The notes: a model not told the origin generated them from the sequence alone. DNA of 64,000 nucleotides from Sphingomonas sp. S1-29 (GCF_026167545.1 NZ_CP110678.1:865501-929500); one strand, 5' to 3'. Shown: positions 11,281-21,964, numbered from the stretch's first letter. Numbers and translations: made by a program.

Positions 11281-12396
11281 TTACGGCACCACCGTCGTGA
11301 ACAAATAGGTCGCGAAGATCAGCAGGTGGACCACCCCCTGCAACACCGTCGTCCGCCCGTTGCCGAGCGACAGTACCGCGACCAGCAGCGACAGCCCGAG
11401 CAGCACGATCGCCTTCGAATCAATGCCGAGCGCGATGTCGAGCCCGAGCACCAGCGACACGATCGCCACGGTCGGGATCGTCAGCCCGATCGTCGCCAGC
11501 GCCGAGCCGAGCGCGAGGTTGAGGCTGGTCTGCAGCCGGTTACGCCGCGCCGCTTTCACCGCGGCGAGGCTCTCGGGCGCAAGCACCAGCGCGGCGATCG
11601 CCACGCCGACCGTTGCCAGCGGCAGTCCTGCGCCGAGCACGCCGCGCTCGAGCGTCGGCGCCAGATCCTTCGCCAGCAGCACCACCGATACCAATGCCAC
11701 CAGCAGGACCCCGAAGGCGGTCCAGGCCTGTCGGGTGGTGGGTGGCGCTGCATGCGCCTCGTCGCCCAGATCGCCGTCGGCCGCGGGCAGGAAATAATCG
11801 CGGTGGCGAACGGTCTGCACCAGCACGAACGTCGCGTAGAGGATCAGCGAGATCGTCGCGGTGAACATCAATTGCGCGGGGCTGAAATAGGGCCCGGCGC
11901 GCGCGAGCGTGTAGTTGGGCAACACCAGGCTGAGCACCGCCATCGCCGCCAGCACGCAGAGCGACGCACTGACGCCCTTCAGCACGAAGACCTGTTCATG
12001 ATGCCGCACCGCGCCCACCAGCAGGCAGATGCCGACGATTCCGTTGAGGATGATCATGATCGCCGCGAACACCGTGTCGCGCGCCAAGGTCGGGGCATCG
12101 TCGCCGCCGGTGAGCATTAGCGAGACGATCAGCGACACCTCGATCACCGTCACCGATACCGCCAGCACCAAGGTCCCGAACGGTTCGCCGACCTTGTGCG
12201 CGACCACTTCGGCCTGATGCACCGCCGCGAGCACGCATCCGATCAGGATCGCTACCGCCATCGCGATTCCCGCACCTCCGATCTTGGCAAGCGACAGGCC
12301 AATCGCGATCAGCCCCAACGCCGGCAGCGCCAGCGACCATAAGGGCAGCATCGGATGATCGGGCAGGTCTGGGGCAGCAATCGGGGCAGCGGGCAT
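11281..12396 (-). CDS. Calcium/cation:proton antiporter, ChaA-type (CaCA family)
   Basis: A 371-residue integral inner-membrane protein with about 11 hydrophobic helices. Two inverted alpha-repeat signatures are visible: GEPFGTLVLAVSVTVIEVSL in the N-terminal half and APESLAAVKAARRNRLQ followed by LGSALATIGLTIP in the C-terminal half. These hold the acidic residues that carry Ca2+ or Na+ against protons. A polar loop around residues 200-220 separates the halves. The start at 12396 is preceded by AGGAG at ideal spacing; the ATG at 12411 would consume that site. ChaA-type exchangers are involved in cation and alkali tolerance. The substrate range cannot be read from sequence. Confidence 0.88.
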   Translation of the reverse strand: MPAAPIAAPDLPDHPMLPLWSLALPALGLIAIGLSLAKIGGAGIAMAVAILIGCVLAAVHQAEVVAHKVGEPFGTLVLAVSVTVIEVSLIVSLMLTGGDDAPTLARDTVFAAIMIILNGIVGICLLVGAVRHHEQVFVLKGVSASLCVLAAMAVLSLVLPNYTLARAGPYFSPAQLMFTATISLILYATFVLVQTVRHRDYFLPAADGDLGDEAHAAPPTTRQAWTAFGVLLVALVSVVLLAKDLAPTLERGVLGAGLPLATVGVAIAALVLAPESLAAVKAARRNRLQTSLNLALGSALATIGLTIPTVAIVSLVLGLDIALGIDSKAIVLLGLSLLVAVLSLGNGRTTVLQGVVHLLIFATYLFTTVVP

Positions 12397-12503
12397 GCGG
12401 TCTCCTGTCAATTCGGTCGCTCGACGAATGAGCGGGCGCAGCCGGGGTTCCGAGGATCATAGCCAGGCATCGGTGCGTTACGCGCCGATAGGAGATATTG
12501 CAG

Positions 12504-12737
12504 ATGACGATCTGGACCAACCGTGCCGCCGAAATGGCGGCCACCTTCATGATCGGCGACGGGCTGTTGGGGCTCGTGCAGCCCGAACGGCACGTCGGTT
12601 TGTGGGAGCGTGAGGCGCTGGGTGCCGAGAAGCTGGTCGCCCCCTTCCGCGGGCGCCCGGGCCGACGGCAGGCCTATGCGGTGGTACAGATCGCCGCCGG
12701 GCTGGTCCTGGCAAGCCGCCAGCGCGGACGGGGTTAA
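12504..12737 (+). CDS. Small hypothetical protein
   Basis: A 77-residue protein with no recognised domain. It has two mildly hydrophobic stretches (residues 8-23 and 58-70) and a basic tail (RQRGRG). The ATG at 12504 has GGAG nine bases upstream; a TTG six bases earlier is less likely. It is divergent from the cation exchanger. Coding potential rests on the ribosome site and GC-rich third positions only. Confidence 0.5.
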   Translation: MTIWTNRAAEMAATFMIGDGLLGLVQPERHVGLWEREALGAEKLVAPFRGRPGRRQAYAVVQIAAGLVLASRQRGRG

Positions 12738-12773
12738 GATTAGCGAAACTTGCCCCGCTTATCATCTATCCCC

Positions 12774-13037
12774 ATGATATATTGGTTGATTACCGCCGCC
12801 ATCGTGCTGAACGGCTGGACGATGATGCGGTTCTGGCAGGACAAGCAGCGCGCGATCGAGGGCCTCCGGCGCATCCCCGAAAACGACCTGCTCGGCCTAG
12901 CGCTGATCGGCGGGTCACCGGGCGCGCTGCTGGCGCGGCAGCTGTTCCGGCACAAGACGCGCAAACAGCCTTTCTCGACCTATTTGCTGCTGATCGTGAT
13001 GATCCAGGTCGGGATCGGCCTGTTGCTACCGCAATAA
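12774..13037 (+). CDS. DUF1294 family membrane protein
   Basis: An 87-residue protein with two membrane segments (about 3-20 and 65-85). Between them is the DUF1294 signature: RIPENDLLGLALIGGSPGAL then FRHKTRKQPF. The family is widespread in bacteria, often fused to cold-shock domains; this copy is the stand-alone membrane domain. Function is unknown. The ATG at 12774 is chosen because the upstream TTG at 12750 adds only a non-conserved extension. It converges on clpX, with a terminator between. Confidence 0.85.
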   Translation: MIYWLITAAIVLNGWTMMRFWQDKQRAIEGLRRIPENDLLGLALIGGSPGALLARQLFRHKTRKQPFSTYLLLIVMIQVGIGLLLPQ

Positions 13038-13038
13038 A

Positions 13039-13066
13039 AAGGGGCCCCGGTTTCCCGAGGCCCCTT
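13039..13066 (-). terminator. Intrinsic terminator of clpX
   Basis: An AAGGGGCC/GGCCCCTT stem with a partly paired interior. On the minus strand it is followed by TTTATTGC right after the stem's own TT, giving a good U tract. It lies 23 bases past the clpX stop. The plus side has no T run, though it may also slow DUF1294 transcription. Confidence 0.7.
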
Positions 13067-13088
13067 CGCTAGCAGCATCGCCGATCGA

Positions 13089-14357
<1,269 letters not shown>

Positions 14358-14463
14358 TCGATTTCATCCTTGGCGCCGCTCGGGCGCTTTAATCCACCCG
14401 CCATCCTACACGGCAGGGTATCAGGGGCAACGCACAAATTGGGGGCTGCCCCCGCCCCCTGCA

Positions 14464-14491
14464 ATGCAGGCCCGCCGAAACGGACCTGCAT
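14464..14491. terminator. Hairpin between clpP and clpX
   Basis: ATGCAGG and CCTGCAT arms (7 bp) flank a GC-rich 14-base interior that can extend the stem. It sits nine bases past the clpP stop. No T tract follows on the minus strand, so it may be an attenuator or mRNA-processing hairpin that sets clpP/clpX ratios rather than a full terminator. Confidence 0.4.
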
Positions 14492-14499
14492 CCTAGGCC

Positions 14500-15141
14500 T
14501 TACATCGTCGGCGTGGTGCCCGTCGACGGATCCTCGGGCACGCCCGGACGCTTGTCGTACACTTCATCGACCAGGCCGAAGGTCTTGGCTTCGTCGGCCT
14601 CGAGGAAGGTGTCGCGGTCCATCGCCTTTTCGATCTCCTCGATCGGCTTGCCGGTATATTTGGCGTACAGCTCGTTCATCCGGCGACGGATACGAAGGAT
14701 TTCGCGCGCCTGGATCTCGATGTCGCTCGCCATGCCCTGCGCGCCGCCCGAAGGCTGATGCACCATGATCCGCGCGTTGGTAAGCGCGACGCGCATCCCC
14801 GGCTCACCCGATGCCAGCAGGAAGCTGCCCATCGACGCCGCCTGCCCCATACAGACGGTGCCGACGCGCGGGCGGATATACTGCATCGTGTCGTGAATCG
14901 CCATGCCGGCGGTCACGACGCCGCCGGGCGAGTTGATGTACATCCAGATGTCCTTCTTCGGGTTCTCGGACTCGAGGAAGAGCAGCTGCGCGGTGATGAG
15001 CGAGGCCATGCCGTCCTCGACCCCACCAGTGACGAAAACGATGCGCTCGCGCAGAAGCCGCGAGAAAATGTCGAAGCTGCGCTCGCCACGGCTCGACTGT
15101 TCGATGACGATAGGAACGAGTGCGCTCATAGGGTCGTGCAT
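14500..15141 (-). CDS. clpP: ATP-dependent Clp protease proteolytic subunit ClpP
   Basis: A 213-residue ClpP serine protease. The catalytic triad is visible: Ser in [11 protein letters not shown], His in IMVHQPSGG, Asp in the [12 protein letters not shown] region. The N-terminal axial-loop region [16 protein letters not shown] is standard. Start: the ATG at 15141 (MHDPMSAL) gives the usual short propeptide and has GGGA upstream. An ATG 12 bases later is the alternative; an in-frame extension to 15198 is not conserved. It forms the 14-mer that works with ClpX, encoded next. Confidence 0.96.
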   Translation of the reverse strand: MHDPMSALVPIVIEQSSRGERSFDIFSRLLRERIVFVTGGVEDGMASLITAQLLFLESENPKKDIWMYINSPGGVVTAGMAIHDTMQYIRPRVGTVCMGQAASMGSFLLASGEPGMRVALTNARIMVHQPSGGAQGMASDIEIQAREILRIRRRMNELYAKYTGKPIEEIEKAMDRDTFLEADEAKTFGLVDEVYDKRPGVPEDPSTGTTPTM

Positions 15142-15241
15142 GGAAATCCCGCTCAGAAGTTGAAACGCCAACATCGGCGCTAGTGAAGTGCCGCGCAAGG
15201 GGGCGCGGCGGGGTTCGGCGAACGTTGCCGCAGCGCTGGGG

Positions 15242-16180
15242 CTAGCGGTCGCCGCCGCGCGATGGTGCCGGATGCGCCAGATAGGCCAGCCGCCGCACCT
15301 CGCGCCGCCCGCGCACCACGGTATCGAGGATCAATCCTGCGAAAAGGTTGAGGAAGGCGAGGATCATCAGCCCGGTCGCGAGAATCGCGGTGGGAAAACG
15401 CGGCACCAACCCAGTGTCGATATAGGTCGCGACCAGCGGGATCGACAGGATCAGCGCGAGCAGCGAGATGGCAGCGGCGATCAGCCCGAAGAACAGCATC
15501 GGCCGTTCGATCCGGTACAAGGTCGCGATGGTCGTCGCGATTCGAAAGCCGTCGCCATAGGTGTTGAGCTTCGATTCGGAGCCTTCGGGCCGCGCGAAAT
15601 ACGGCGTCTCAACCTCAGCGACGGGCATTTTCAGCTCGAGCGCGTGGACGCTGATCTCGGTCTCGATCTCGAACCCCGCCGACAGCGCAGGGAAGCTCTT
15701 GACGAAGCGGCGCGAAAACACGCGATAGCCCGACAATATGTCGCTGAAGCTACGGCCGAACAGCCGCGCGAGCATGCCGGTCAGCGCCTTGTTGCCGAAC
15801 TGATGGCCGCGGCGATACGCCTCGGTCGCCTCGTGCACCCGGCTGCCGACAACCATGTCGAGCTGTTCGTCGAGCAGCCGCGCGACCATCGCCGGCGCCG
15901 AGGCGGCGTCATAGGTCGCGTCGCCATCGGCCATCACATAGATATCGGCGTCGACATCGGCGAACATCCGCCGGACCACCGCGCCCTTGCCCTGCACGCG
16001 TTCGGTGCGGACGATCGCGCCGGCAAAGGCGGCGACCTCGGCGGTGCGGTCGCGGCTGTTGTTGTCGTACACATAGACGCGCGCGCCGGGCAGCGCGGCG
16101 CGGAACGCCACCACCGTCTGCGCGATCGCGGCTTCCTCGTTATAGCAAGGCAGGATCACCGCGATGCGTGGTTCGGTCAC
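15242..16180 (-). CDS. Family 2 glycosyltransferase, polyprenyl-phosphate sugar transferase type
   Basis: A 312-residue GT2 enzyme with a GT-A domain at residues 1-230. [11 protein letters not shown] opens the nucleotide-binding fold, [12 protein letters not shown] follows, and the metal-binding DxD region reads MADGDATYD. Two membrane helices close the protein (about 235-258 and 270-292), as in GtrB/ArnC/DPM1-like transferases that load sugars onto polyprenyl phosphate. Start is GTG at 16180 with GGGGG eight bases upstream. It sits between tig and clpP, an unusual insertion in that conserved order. The sugar and the pathway are unknown. Confidence 0.88.
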   Translation of the reverse strand: MTEPRIAVILPCYNEEAAIAQTVVAFRAALPGARVYVYDNNSRDRTAEVAAFAGAIVRTERVQGKGAVVRRMFADVDADIYVMADGDATYDAASAPAMVARLLDEQLDMVVGSRVHEATEAYRRGHQFGNKALTGMLARLFGRSFSDILSGYRVFSRRFVKSFPALSAGFEIETEISVHALELKMPVAEVETPYFARPEGSESKLNTYGDGFRIATTIATLYRIERPMLFFGLIAAAISLLALILSIPLVATYIDTGLVPRFPTAILATGLMILAFLNLFAGLILDTVVRGRREVRRLAYLAHPAPSRGGDR

Positions 16181-16190
16181 ATTGCCCCCA

Positions 16191-16303
16191 AAGCTTCCCC
16201 CGACGGCGGGAGAAGGATAGCGTCGCTAGGTCGCGGGCGACCCCAGCCACCCCATCCAGCTACGCCTGGGGCCGCGTGAAGACCGCGGACCCAGGCTACG
16301 CAA
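16191..16303. repeat. Palindromic intergenic repeat element
   Basis: Nested inverted repeats between the glycosyltransferase start and the tig terminator. One is a CTTCCCCC/GGGAGAAG pair around 16195. Another is GCCTGGG (about 16264) against CCCAGGC (about 16290), enclosing CCGCG/CGCGG-type segments. The content is typical of sphingomonad intergenic palindromes and has no open reading frame of note. Confidence 0.5.
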
Positions 16304-16327
16304 CCCTCTCCCACCCGCGGGAGAGGG
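16304..16327 (-). terminator. Terminator hairpin downstream of tig
   Basis: A perfect 9-bp stem, CCCTCTCCC/GGGAGAGGG, with a six-base loop six bases after the tig stop codon. On the minus strand it is followed by TTGCG, so the U tract is weak. Confidence 0.55.
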
Positions 16328-16332
16328 ACAGA

Positions 16333-17943
16333 TTACTCGGCGTCGGTCTTCTTCTTGCGCGCAGGAGCCTTCTTCTTGGGAGCCTCGGCAGCCTCGTCCG
16401 ACACTTCGGCGGCGGCTTCGACCGGCTCTGCCGCCTTCTTGGTCGCTGCCTTCTTCTTGGGAGCAGCGGCTTCGGCAGGCGCGTCGGCTTCCGCAGGCGC
16501 TACGTCCTTGTCGGTCGCCGGCTTGGCAGCCGCCTTCTTGGCCTTCGCCTTTGGCTTGGCCGGCGCCTCGTCATGGTCGTGGCCGCAATCGGGGCCATGG
16601 ACATGCGGCACCACGCCATCTTCGCTCTCGATCGCGGCTTCGAGTTCCTCGCGCGACACTTCGCGCTCGGTCACTTCGGCCTTGTCGAACAGGAAGTCGA
16701 CGACCTTGTCCTCGTACAGCGGCGCGCGCAGCTGGGCAGCCGCCATCGGCTCCTGCTGGATATATTGCATGAAGCGCTCGCGGTCTTCCTGGCGATATTG
16801 CTGCGCGGCCTGTGCGACCAGCCGGTTCATTTCGGCCTGCGTCACTTCGATGCCATTGGCCTGGCCGATCTCCGACAGAAGCAGCCCCAGCCGCACGCGG
16901 CGCTCGGCGATCTTGCGGTAATCGTCGCGCTCGCTCTCGAGCTCGGCCATCGCCGCCGCGGGATCTTCCTCATGGCCGGCTTCATGCTCGAGCTGCTGCC
17001 AGATCTGGTTGAACTCGGCCTCGACCATCGACGGCGGCACCGGGAAATCATGACCCTCGGCGAGCTGGTCGAGCAGCTTGCGCTTCATGTGGGTGCGCGT
17101 GAGCTGGCCGGTCTCGTTCTCGAGCTGGCCCTTCATCAGCCCCTGCAGCTGCTCGAGGCTCTCGAGCCCGAGCGACTTGGCGAAATCGTCGTCGATCGCC
17201 ATTTCACCCGAAACCTGAACCTTCTTGACCGTCAGGTCAAAGGTCGCGAGCTTGCCCGCCAGCGTGTCGACGCCGTAATCCTCGGGGAAGGTCACCTCGA
17301 TCTGCTTTTCGTCGCCGACCTTCACGCCGACGAGTTGATCCTCGAACCCTGGGATCAAGCGGCCGGTGCCGATCTCGACCGACATGTCCTCGCCAGTGCC
17401 GCCGTCAAAGGCGACGCCGTCGACCTTGCCCAGGAAATCCATCACGACCAGGTCGCCGGTGGCGGCTGCATGCCCCTCGGGCGCGTCGTCGAACTTCTTC
17501 TGCTGCGATGCCAGCTGGTTGATCTGCTCGGCAACCCGCTCCTCGGGCACCGGCACGATCAGCCGCTCGAGCTTGAGCCCCTCGATCGACGGCGCGGGCA
17601 CGTCAGGGAGCACTTCCAGCTCGACCTTGACCGCTGCGTCCTTGCCCGGCGCATAATCGTCGAGCGACACTGCAGGCGCCATTGCCGGACGCAGCTTTTG
17701 CTCGGCGATGAGCTGCTGGATGCCTTCCTGGATCGAGTTGTTCAGCGCGTCCTGCGCGATCGACTCGCCGTGCATCTTGCGCACCAGATTGGCGGGCACC
17801 TTGCCGGGGCGGAAGCCGGGCATGCGGACCTGCGGCGCGACACGCTTCACCTCGGCATCGACCTTGGAATCGATATCCTTGGCGGTGATGGTGAGCGTGT
17901 AGGCGCGCTTGAGGCCCTCGTTCAACGTCTCGACAGTCTGCAT
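16333..17943 (-). CDS. tig: Trigger factor with long charged C-terminal tail
   Basis: A 536-residue trigger factor, the ribosome-bound chaperone and prolyl isomerase. The ribosome-docking motif MPGFRPGKVP is near residue 45. The FKBP-type PPIase domain (about 150-240) and the helical C-terminal chaperone domain (to about 430) follow. The family usually ends near 430-450. Here about 105 more residues follow: a His/Asp cluster (VPHVHGPDCGHDHDE) and a Lys/Ala/Glu-rich repetitive tail (KAKKAAAKPA, PKKKAATKKAAE, PKKKAPARKKKTD). The start at 17943 is the conserved Met (MQTVETLNEG). The open frame further upstream is only tRNA-Leu read as protein. It is downstream of tRNA-Leu and upstream of clpP/clpX. 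Confidence 0.95.
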   Translation of the reverse strand: MQTVETLNEGLKRAYTLTITAKDIDSKVDAEVKRVAPQVRMPGFRPGKVPANLVRKMHGESIAQDALNNSIQEGIQQLIAEQKLRPAMAPAVSLDDYAPGKDAAVKVELEVLPDVPAPSIEGLKLERLIVPVPEERVAEQINQLASQQKKFDDAPEGHAAATGDLVVMDFLGKVDGVAFDGGTGEDMSVEIGTGRLIPGFEDQLVGVKVGDEKQIEVTFPEDYGVDTLAGKLATFDLTVKKVQVSGEMAIDDDFAKSLGLESLEQLQGLMKGQLENETGQLTRTHMKRKLLDQLAEGHDFPVPPSMVEAEFNQIWQQLEHEAGHEEDPAAAMAELESERDDYRKIAERRVRLGLLLSEIGQANGIEVTQAEMNRLVAQAAQQYRQEDRERFMQYIQQEPMAAAQLRAPLYEDKVVDFLFDKAEVTEREVSREELEAAIESEDGVVPHVHGPDCGHDHDEAPAKPKAKAKKAAAKPATDKDVAPAEADAPAEAAAPKKKAATKKAAEPVEAAAEVSDEAAEAPKKKAPARKKKTDAE

Positions 17944-18011
17944 GTGCGGGGTCGCGCTTTCGTTTCTCGTGAATCCATATGTGGCTGCATCGCCCCTGCA
18001 TGGGGCGAGAC

Positions 18012-18096
18012 TGGTGCGGGCGAAGGGACTCGAACCCCCACATCTTGCGATACTTGGACCTAAACCAAGCGCGTCTACCAGTTCCGCCACGCCCGC
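18012..18096 (-). tRNA. tRNA-Leu (anticodon TAG)
   Basis: A class II tRNA on the minus strand, 85 bases with encoded CCA. The acceptor is GCGGGCG/CGCCCGC with discriminator A. The anticodon stem is CTTGG/CCAAG around loop TTTAGGT, giving anticodon TAG (leucine CTA). A short variable arm (TATCGCAAGATG) and T arm GTTCGAGTC are present. It lies 68 bases upstream of tig on the same strand, so a tRNA-Leu-tig transcript is possible. Confidence 0.95.
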
Positions 18097-18124
18097 CTGA
18101 GAGGACACCGCCGATCAGCCGGCG

Positions 18125-18152
18125 TCTATAGCAGCCGTGCGAGACAGGGCAA
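18125..18152 (-). promoter_or_regulatory. Candidate sigma-70 promoter for tRNA-Leu
   Basis: On the minus strand TTGCCC and TATAGA are 16 bases apart. The tRNA 5' end is about 28 bases beyond the -10, which is consistent spacing for a tRNA promoter. Confidence 0.45.
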
Positions 18153-18207
18153 GACACAAGGCAACCGCTATCGATGCAGTTCGTTATGCCCCTGAAGGAG
18201 AGTGTCG

Positions 18208-18432
18208 ATGCCCGTAGAACCCCCGATGCCCGAACAACCGATGCCCGGCGAACCCGGCCAGCCCACCGCACCGCCGCCCGAAGCACCGCCGCACCCCGGC
18301 GAACAGCCGAGCCAGCCCGGCATCCCCGCCAGCCCGCCACCCGAATTCAACCCGCCCGGCCCCGATATCGACGTCCCCTCACCGCAGCCCGGCGGCGATC
18401 CAGGCGTTGCCCCCGGCCAGCCGGTAATGTGA
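18208..18432 (+). CDS. Small proline-rich disordered protein
   Basis: A 74-residue protein of which about one third is proline, with Glu, Gln and Gly making up most of the rest (MPVEPPMPEQPMPGEPGQP). It has no hydrophobic core, signal peptide or membrane segment, so it should be disordered. AAGGAG seven bases before the ATG at 18208 supports expression. It is followed 19 bases later by a second small disordered protein with its own good ribosome site. Function unknown. Confidence 0.65.
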   Translation: MPVEPPMPEQPMPGEPGQPTAPPPEAPPHPGEQPSQPGIPASPPPEFNPPGPDIDVPSPQPGGDPGVAPGQPVM

Positions 18433-18451
18433 TTCCACAAGGAGAAGCCCG

Positions 18452-18667
18452 ATGAGCGATCGCGACCCGCATCCAGACAGCATGCCGCAAGACAATACCG
18501 ACCGCCGTTCGGATATCGAACGCGCGGTTTCGGGACGCAACGACGATGTCGAGAATGTAGAGGGCGGCACCGGCGGCGGCACGTCGCCGACCGTACCGAC
18601 GGTCTCGCCCGACAGCGCGGGCGGTTCGGGCGGCGTCGTCCGCAACCAGGACGCCGACGCGCAGTAA
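18452..18667 (+). CDS. Small acidic disordered protein
   Basis: A 71-residue hydrophilic protein rich in Asp, Gly, Ser and Asn (MSDRDPHPDSMPQDNTDRRS, then GGTGGGTSPTVPTVSPDSAG). No domain is recognised. AAGGAG is well placed before the ATG at 18452. It forms a probable two-gene operon with the proline-rich protein upstream and ends just before a strong hairpin. Its composition resembles hydrophilic stress-type peptides, but this is only a resemblance. Confidence 0.65.
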   Translation: MSDRDPHPDSMPQDNTDRRSDIERAVSGRNDDVENVEGGTGGGTSPTVPTVSPDSAGGSGGVVRNQDADAQ

Positions 18668-18677
18668 GCGCGCAAGC

Positions 18678-18704
18678 GGGGCGCACCGATCTGCGGTGCG
18701 CCCC
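18678..18704. terminator. Bidirectional hairpin between small-protein operon and gatB
   Basis: A perfect 11-bp stem GGGGCGCACCG/CGGTGCGCCCC with loop ATCTG. It sits between convergent genes, 10 bases from one stop and 11 from the other. No long T tract is present on either side. Confidence 0.6.
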
Positions 18705-18715
18705 GTTCGCCGGCC

Positions 18716-20194
18716 TTAGCCGAGCACCTTCTTGAGCAGTTCGTTGACCACGCCAGGGTTGGCCTTGCCCGCCATCGCCTTCATCGTCTGGCCGACGAAG
18801 AAGCCGAACAGCTTGTCCTTGCCGCCGCGATAATCGGCGACCTTGTCGGGGTTGGCGGCGATGACCTTCGCTATCTCGGCTTCGATCGCGCCGGTATCGC
18901 TCGTCTGCTTGAGCCCGCGTTCCTCGACAATCGCGCCCGCGCCCTGCCCGGTTTCGAGCATGATCTCGAACACCTGCTTACCCAGCGTATTCGAGATCGT
19001 GCCGTCGGCGATCAGCGCCAGCAATTCAGCGCCCTGGGCAGGGCTGACCGGGCTGTCGGCAATGTCGCGGCCCAGCCGGTTGAGCGCGCCGAACAGGTCT
19101 GAAATCAACCAGTTCGCCGCCGCCTTTGCCGTCACCTGCGAAGCGCATTCGGCAAGCAGCGCCTCGAACCAGCGCGTAGTCTCGACCTCGGCGGTGAGCA
19201 CCGCGGCGTTGTACGCCGACAGCCCCAGCTCGGTTTCGTAGCGTCGGCGCTTGGGATCGGGCAGCTCGGGCAGGCTTGCGCGACATTCGGCGAGGAAGGC
19301 GTCGTCGAGCACCAGCGGCAGCAGATCGGGATCGGGGAAGTAACGATAATCATGCGCGTCTTCCTTCGACCGCATCGACCGCGTCTCGCCGCGATCGGGA
19401 TCGTAGAGCCGCGTTTCCTGCACGATCTTGCCGCCGGCTTCGAGCACGTCGACCTGGCGGCGCGCCTCATGCTCGATCACCGCCATCACGAATCGCACCG
19501 AATTGACGTTCTTGGTCTCGGTCCGCGTGCCGAATTCCTCGCCGGGCTTGCGCACGCTGACATTGACGTCGGCGCGCATCGAGCCTTCCTCCATATTGCC
19601 GTCGCACGACCCGACATAGCGCAGGATCGATCGCAGCTTGCGGACATAGGCCCCCGCTTCGGCGGGCGAGCGCATGTCGGGTTTCGACACGATCTCCATC
19701 AGCGCGACGCCCGATCGGTTGAGATCGACATAGCTTCGCGTGGGATGCTGATCGTGCATCAGCTTGCCCGCGTCCTGCTCGACATGGATCCGCTCGACGC
19801 CAATCGCCTTGACCGGCGATTCGGGGTCCTTCTCGTCTAGCTGGACGGTGATGGTCCCCTCACCCACCAGCGGGTGGTAGAGCTGGCTGATCTGATAGCC
19901 CTGCGGCAGATCGGCGTAGAAATAATTCTTGCGATCGAAGCGCGACCATTTGTTGATCGCCGCATCGATCGCCATGCCGGTGCGCACCGCCTGGCGGATG
20001 CATTCGCGGTTCGGCGTCGGCAGCATGCCGGGCATCGCCGCATCGACCAGGCTGACCTGGGTGTTGGGCTCGGACCCAAACGCGGTCGACGCGCCCGAGA
20101 ACAGCTTGGCGTGCGAGGTGACCTGCGCATGGACTTCGAGGCCGATGACGACCTCCCAGTCGCCGGTGGCGCCCTGGATACGATAGCTGCTCAT
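18716..20194 (-). CDS. gatB: Asp-tRNA(Asn)/Glu-tRNA(Gln) amidotransferase subunit B
   Basis: A 492-residue GatB. It holds the misacylated tRNA and carries the kinase active site that phosphorylates Glu-tRNA(Gln) or Asp-tRNA(Asn). Signature: [20 protein letters not shown] near the N-terminus, [10 protein letters not shown], and the C-terminal YqeY-like tail ending [18 protein letters not shown]. The start at 20194 is the conserved MSSYRIQG; an upstream extension is not conserved. The gatA stop lies one base upstream, so the two are translationally coupled. Confidence 0.97.
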   Translation of the reverse strand: MSSYRIQGATGDWEVVIGLEVHAQVTSHAKLFSGASTAFGSEPNTQVSLVDAAMPGMLPTPNRECIRQAVRTGMAIDAAINKWSRFDRKNYFYADLPQGYQISQLYHPLVGEGTITVQLDEKDPESPVKAIGVERIHVEQDAGKLMHDQHPTRSYVDLNRSGVALMEIVSKPDMRSPAEAGAYVRKLRSILRYVGSCDGNMEEGSMRADVNVSVRKPGEEFGTRTETKNVNSVRFVMAVIEHEARRQVDVLEAGGKIVQETRLYDPDRGETRSMRSKEDAHDYRYFPDPDLLPLVLDDAFLAECRASLPELPDPKRRRYETELGLSAYNAAVLTAEVETTRWFEALLAECASQVTAKAAANWLISDLFGALNRLGRDIADSPVSPAQGAELLALIADGTISNTLGKQVFEIMLETGQGAGAIVEERGLKQTSDTGAIEAEIAKVIAANPDKVADYRGGKDKLFGFFVGQTMKAMAGKANPGVVNELLKKVLG

Positions 20195-20195
20195 C

Positions 20196-21680
20196 TTACC
20201 ACCATGCCTCGGCGCGGGCGGTGAAGCCGGCGCGTTCTTCCAATGCCAGGCCGGCATTCAGCACGCTCTGTTCGTCGAGCGGGCGGCCGATCACCTGCAA
20301 CCCAAGCGGAAGACCGCCGGCGTCGAGCCCACCGGGCACCGACATTGCGGGCAGGCCCGCCAGCGACGACGGCACCGTGAACACGTCGTTCAAGTACATC
20401 GCCAGCGGATCGGCCATCTTCTCACCCAGCGCGAACGCCGCCGACGGCGCGGTCGGGGTCAGCAGCAGGTCGCAATGGTCCCAGGCCTCGGCGAAATCGC
20501 GCGCGATCAGCGTGCGGACCTTCTGCGCCTGGGTGTAATAGGCGTCGTAATAGCCCGCCGACAGCACATAGGTGCCGATCATGATCCGGCGCTTCACCTC
20601 GGGACCGAAGCCCGCCGATCGAGTCGCGGCGTACATGTCCTGCAGGTTCGCACCCTCGGGCAGCTCGCGCTGGCCGTACCGAACGCCATCATAGCGCGCG
20701 AGGTTCGACGACGCTTCGGCCGGGGCGATAATGTAATAGGCCGGTAGTGCGTAGCGGGTGTGCGGCAGCGAGACCTCGACGATCTCGGCCCCGGCGTCGC
20801 GGAGCCAATCGATCCCCTGCTGCCACAATGCCTCGATCTCGGCGGGCATGCCCTCGACCCGATATTCCTTGGGAATACCGACGCGCTTGCCCTTGAGGTC
20901 GCTCGACAAACCAGCTTCCCACTGCGGTACCGCCAGATCGAGCGAGGTCGAATCCTTGGGGTCGAACCCGCTCATCGCCTCGAGCATGATCGCGCAGTCA
21001 CGCACGTCGCGCGCCATCGGCCCCGCCTGGTCGAGCGATGAGGCGAAGGCGACCACGCCCCAGCGCGAGCAGCGGCCATACGTCGGCTTGATGCCCGAGA
21101 TACCGACGAACGCCGCGGGCTGGCGGATTGAGCCGCCGGTGTCGGTGCCGGTCGCCGCGGGGCACAGCCGCGCCGCGATTGCCGAGGCGCTGCCGCCCGA
21201 CGATCCGCCGGGGGCCATTGCGGCGTTGCCGCCGTCGCTCCGCCGCCACGGGCTGATGACATTGCCGAAATAGCTCGTCTCGTTCGACGACCCCATCGCG
21301 AACTGGTCGAGGTTGAGCTTGCCGAGCATCCCTGCCCCGGCTTCCCACAATTTCCCCGACACCGTCGATTCATAGGGCGGCACGAAGCCTTCGAGGATGT
21401 GGCTCGCTGCGGTGGTCTGCACGCCCTTGGTGCAGAACAGATCCTTCATGCCGATCGGCACGCCCGCCAGCGGCTTGGCCGCGTCGCCTGCCGCGCGCGC
21501 GGCATCGGCGGCGTCGGCGGCGGCCAGCGCATGATCGGGGGTGTCGACGATGAAGGCGTTGAGCGCCTTCGCGCCGGCAACCGCCGCGTTGAATCCTTCG
21601 GCCACTTCGCGCGCCGAGAAATCGCCTGCGCGAAAGCCGTCGCGGATACCGGCGACGGTGAGGTCGGTAAGCTTGGTCAT
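20196..21680 (-). CDS. gatA: Asp-tRNA(Asn)/Glu-tRNA(Gln) amidotransferase subunit A
   Basis: A 494-residue amidase-signature enzyme that releases ammonia from glutamine for transamidation. The Ser-cisSer-Lys triad is visible: Lys in [10 protein letters not shown], Ser in [13 protein letters not shown], nucleophile region in [13 protein letters not shown]. It overlaps gatC by four bases (ATGA-type junction), giving the compact gatC-gatA-gatB operon. Confidence 0.97.
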   Translation of the reverse strand: MTKLTDLTVAGIRDGFRAGDFSAREVAEGFNAAVAGAKALNAFIVDTPDHALAAADAADAARAAGDAAKPLAGVPIGMKDLFCTKGVQTTAASHILEGFVPPYESTVSGKLWEAGAGMLGKLNLDQFAMGSSNETSYFGNVISPWRRSDGGNAAMAPGGSSGGSASAIAARLCPAATGTDTGGSIRQPAAFVGISGIKPTYGRCSRWGVVAFASSLDQAGPMARDVRDCAIMLEAMSGFDPKDSTSLDLAVPQWEAGLSSDLKGKRVGIPKEYRVEGMPAEIEALWQQGIDWLRDAGAEIVEVSLPHTRYALPAYYIIAPAEASSNLARYDGVRYGQRELPEGANLQDMYAATRSAGFGPEVKRRIMIGTYVLSAGYYDAYYTQAQKVRTLIARDFAEAWDHCDLLLTPTAPSAAFALGEKMADPLAMYLNDVFTVPSSLAGLPAMSVPGGLDAGGLPLGLQVIGRPLDEQSVLNAGLALEERAGFTARAEAWW

Positions 21681-21964
21681 TCGATCACCTTGGGCACCGC
21701 GAAAAAGCCATGTTCGGCCTGCGGCGCGTTGGCCAGCACCAGGTCGCGCTGGTCGGGCTCGGTCACCACGTCTTCGCGCAAACGAAGCGTGTTGGGGATG
21801 ACCGCGGTCATCGGCTCGATGCCGGTGCAGTCGACCTCGCCCAATTGCTCGATCCAGCCAAGGATGTTGTTGAGTTCGGGCGCCATTGCCTGCGCCTCGT
21901 CATCGGTGATCGCGATCCTGGCGAGGCTCGCGATGCGTTTCACGGTTGCGGTGTCTACGGACAT
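21677..21964 (-). CDS. gatC: Asp-tRNA(Asn)/Glu-tRNA(Gln) amidotransferase subunit C
   Basis: A 95-residue GatC, the small subunit that wraps around the GatA-GatB interface. [16 protein letters not shown] and the ending [15 protein letters not shown] are standard. It is the first gene of gatCAB and is divergent from the DUF3089 gene. Confidence 0.95.
   Translation of the reverse strand: MSVDTATVKRIASLARIAITDDEAQAMAPELNNILGWIEQLGEVDCTGIEPMTAVIPNTLRLREDVVTEPDQRDLVLANAPQAEHGFFAVPKVIE

Noticed and set aside
17944..18108. N-terminal extension of trigger factor
   Set aside because: The upstream in-frame residues are tRNA-Leu translated as protein; the conserved start is MQTVETLNEG.
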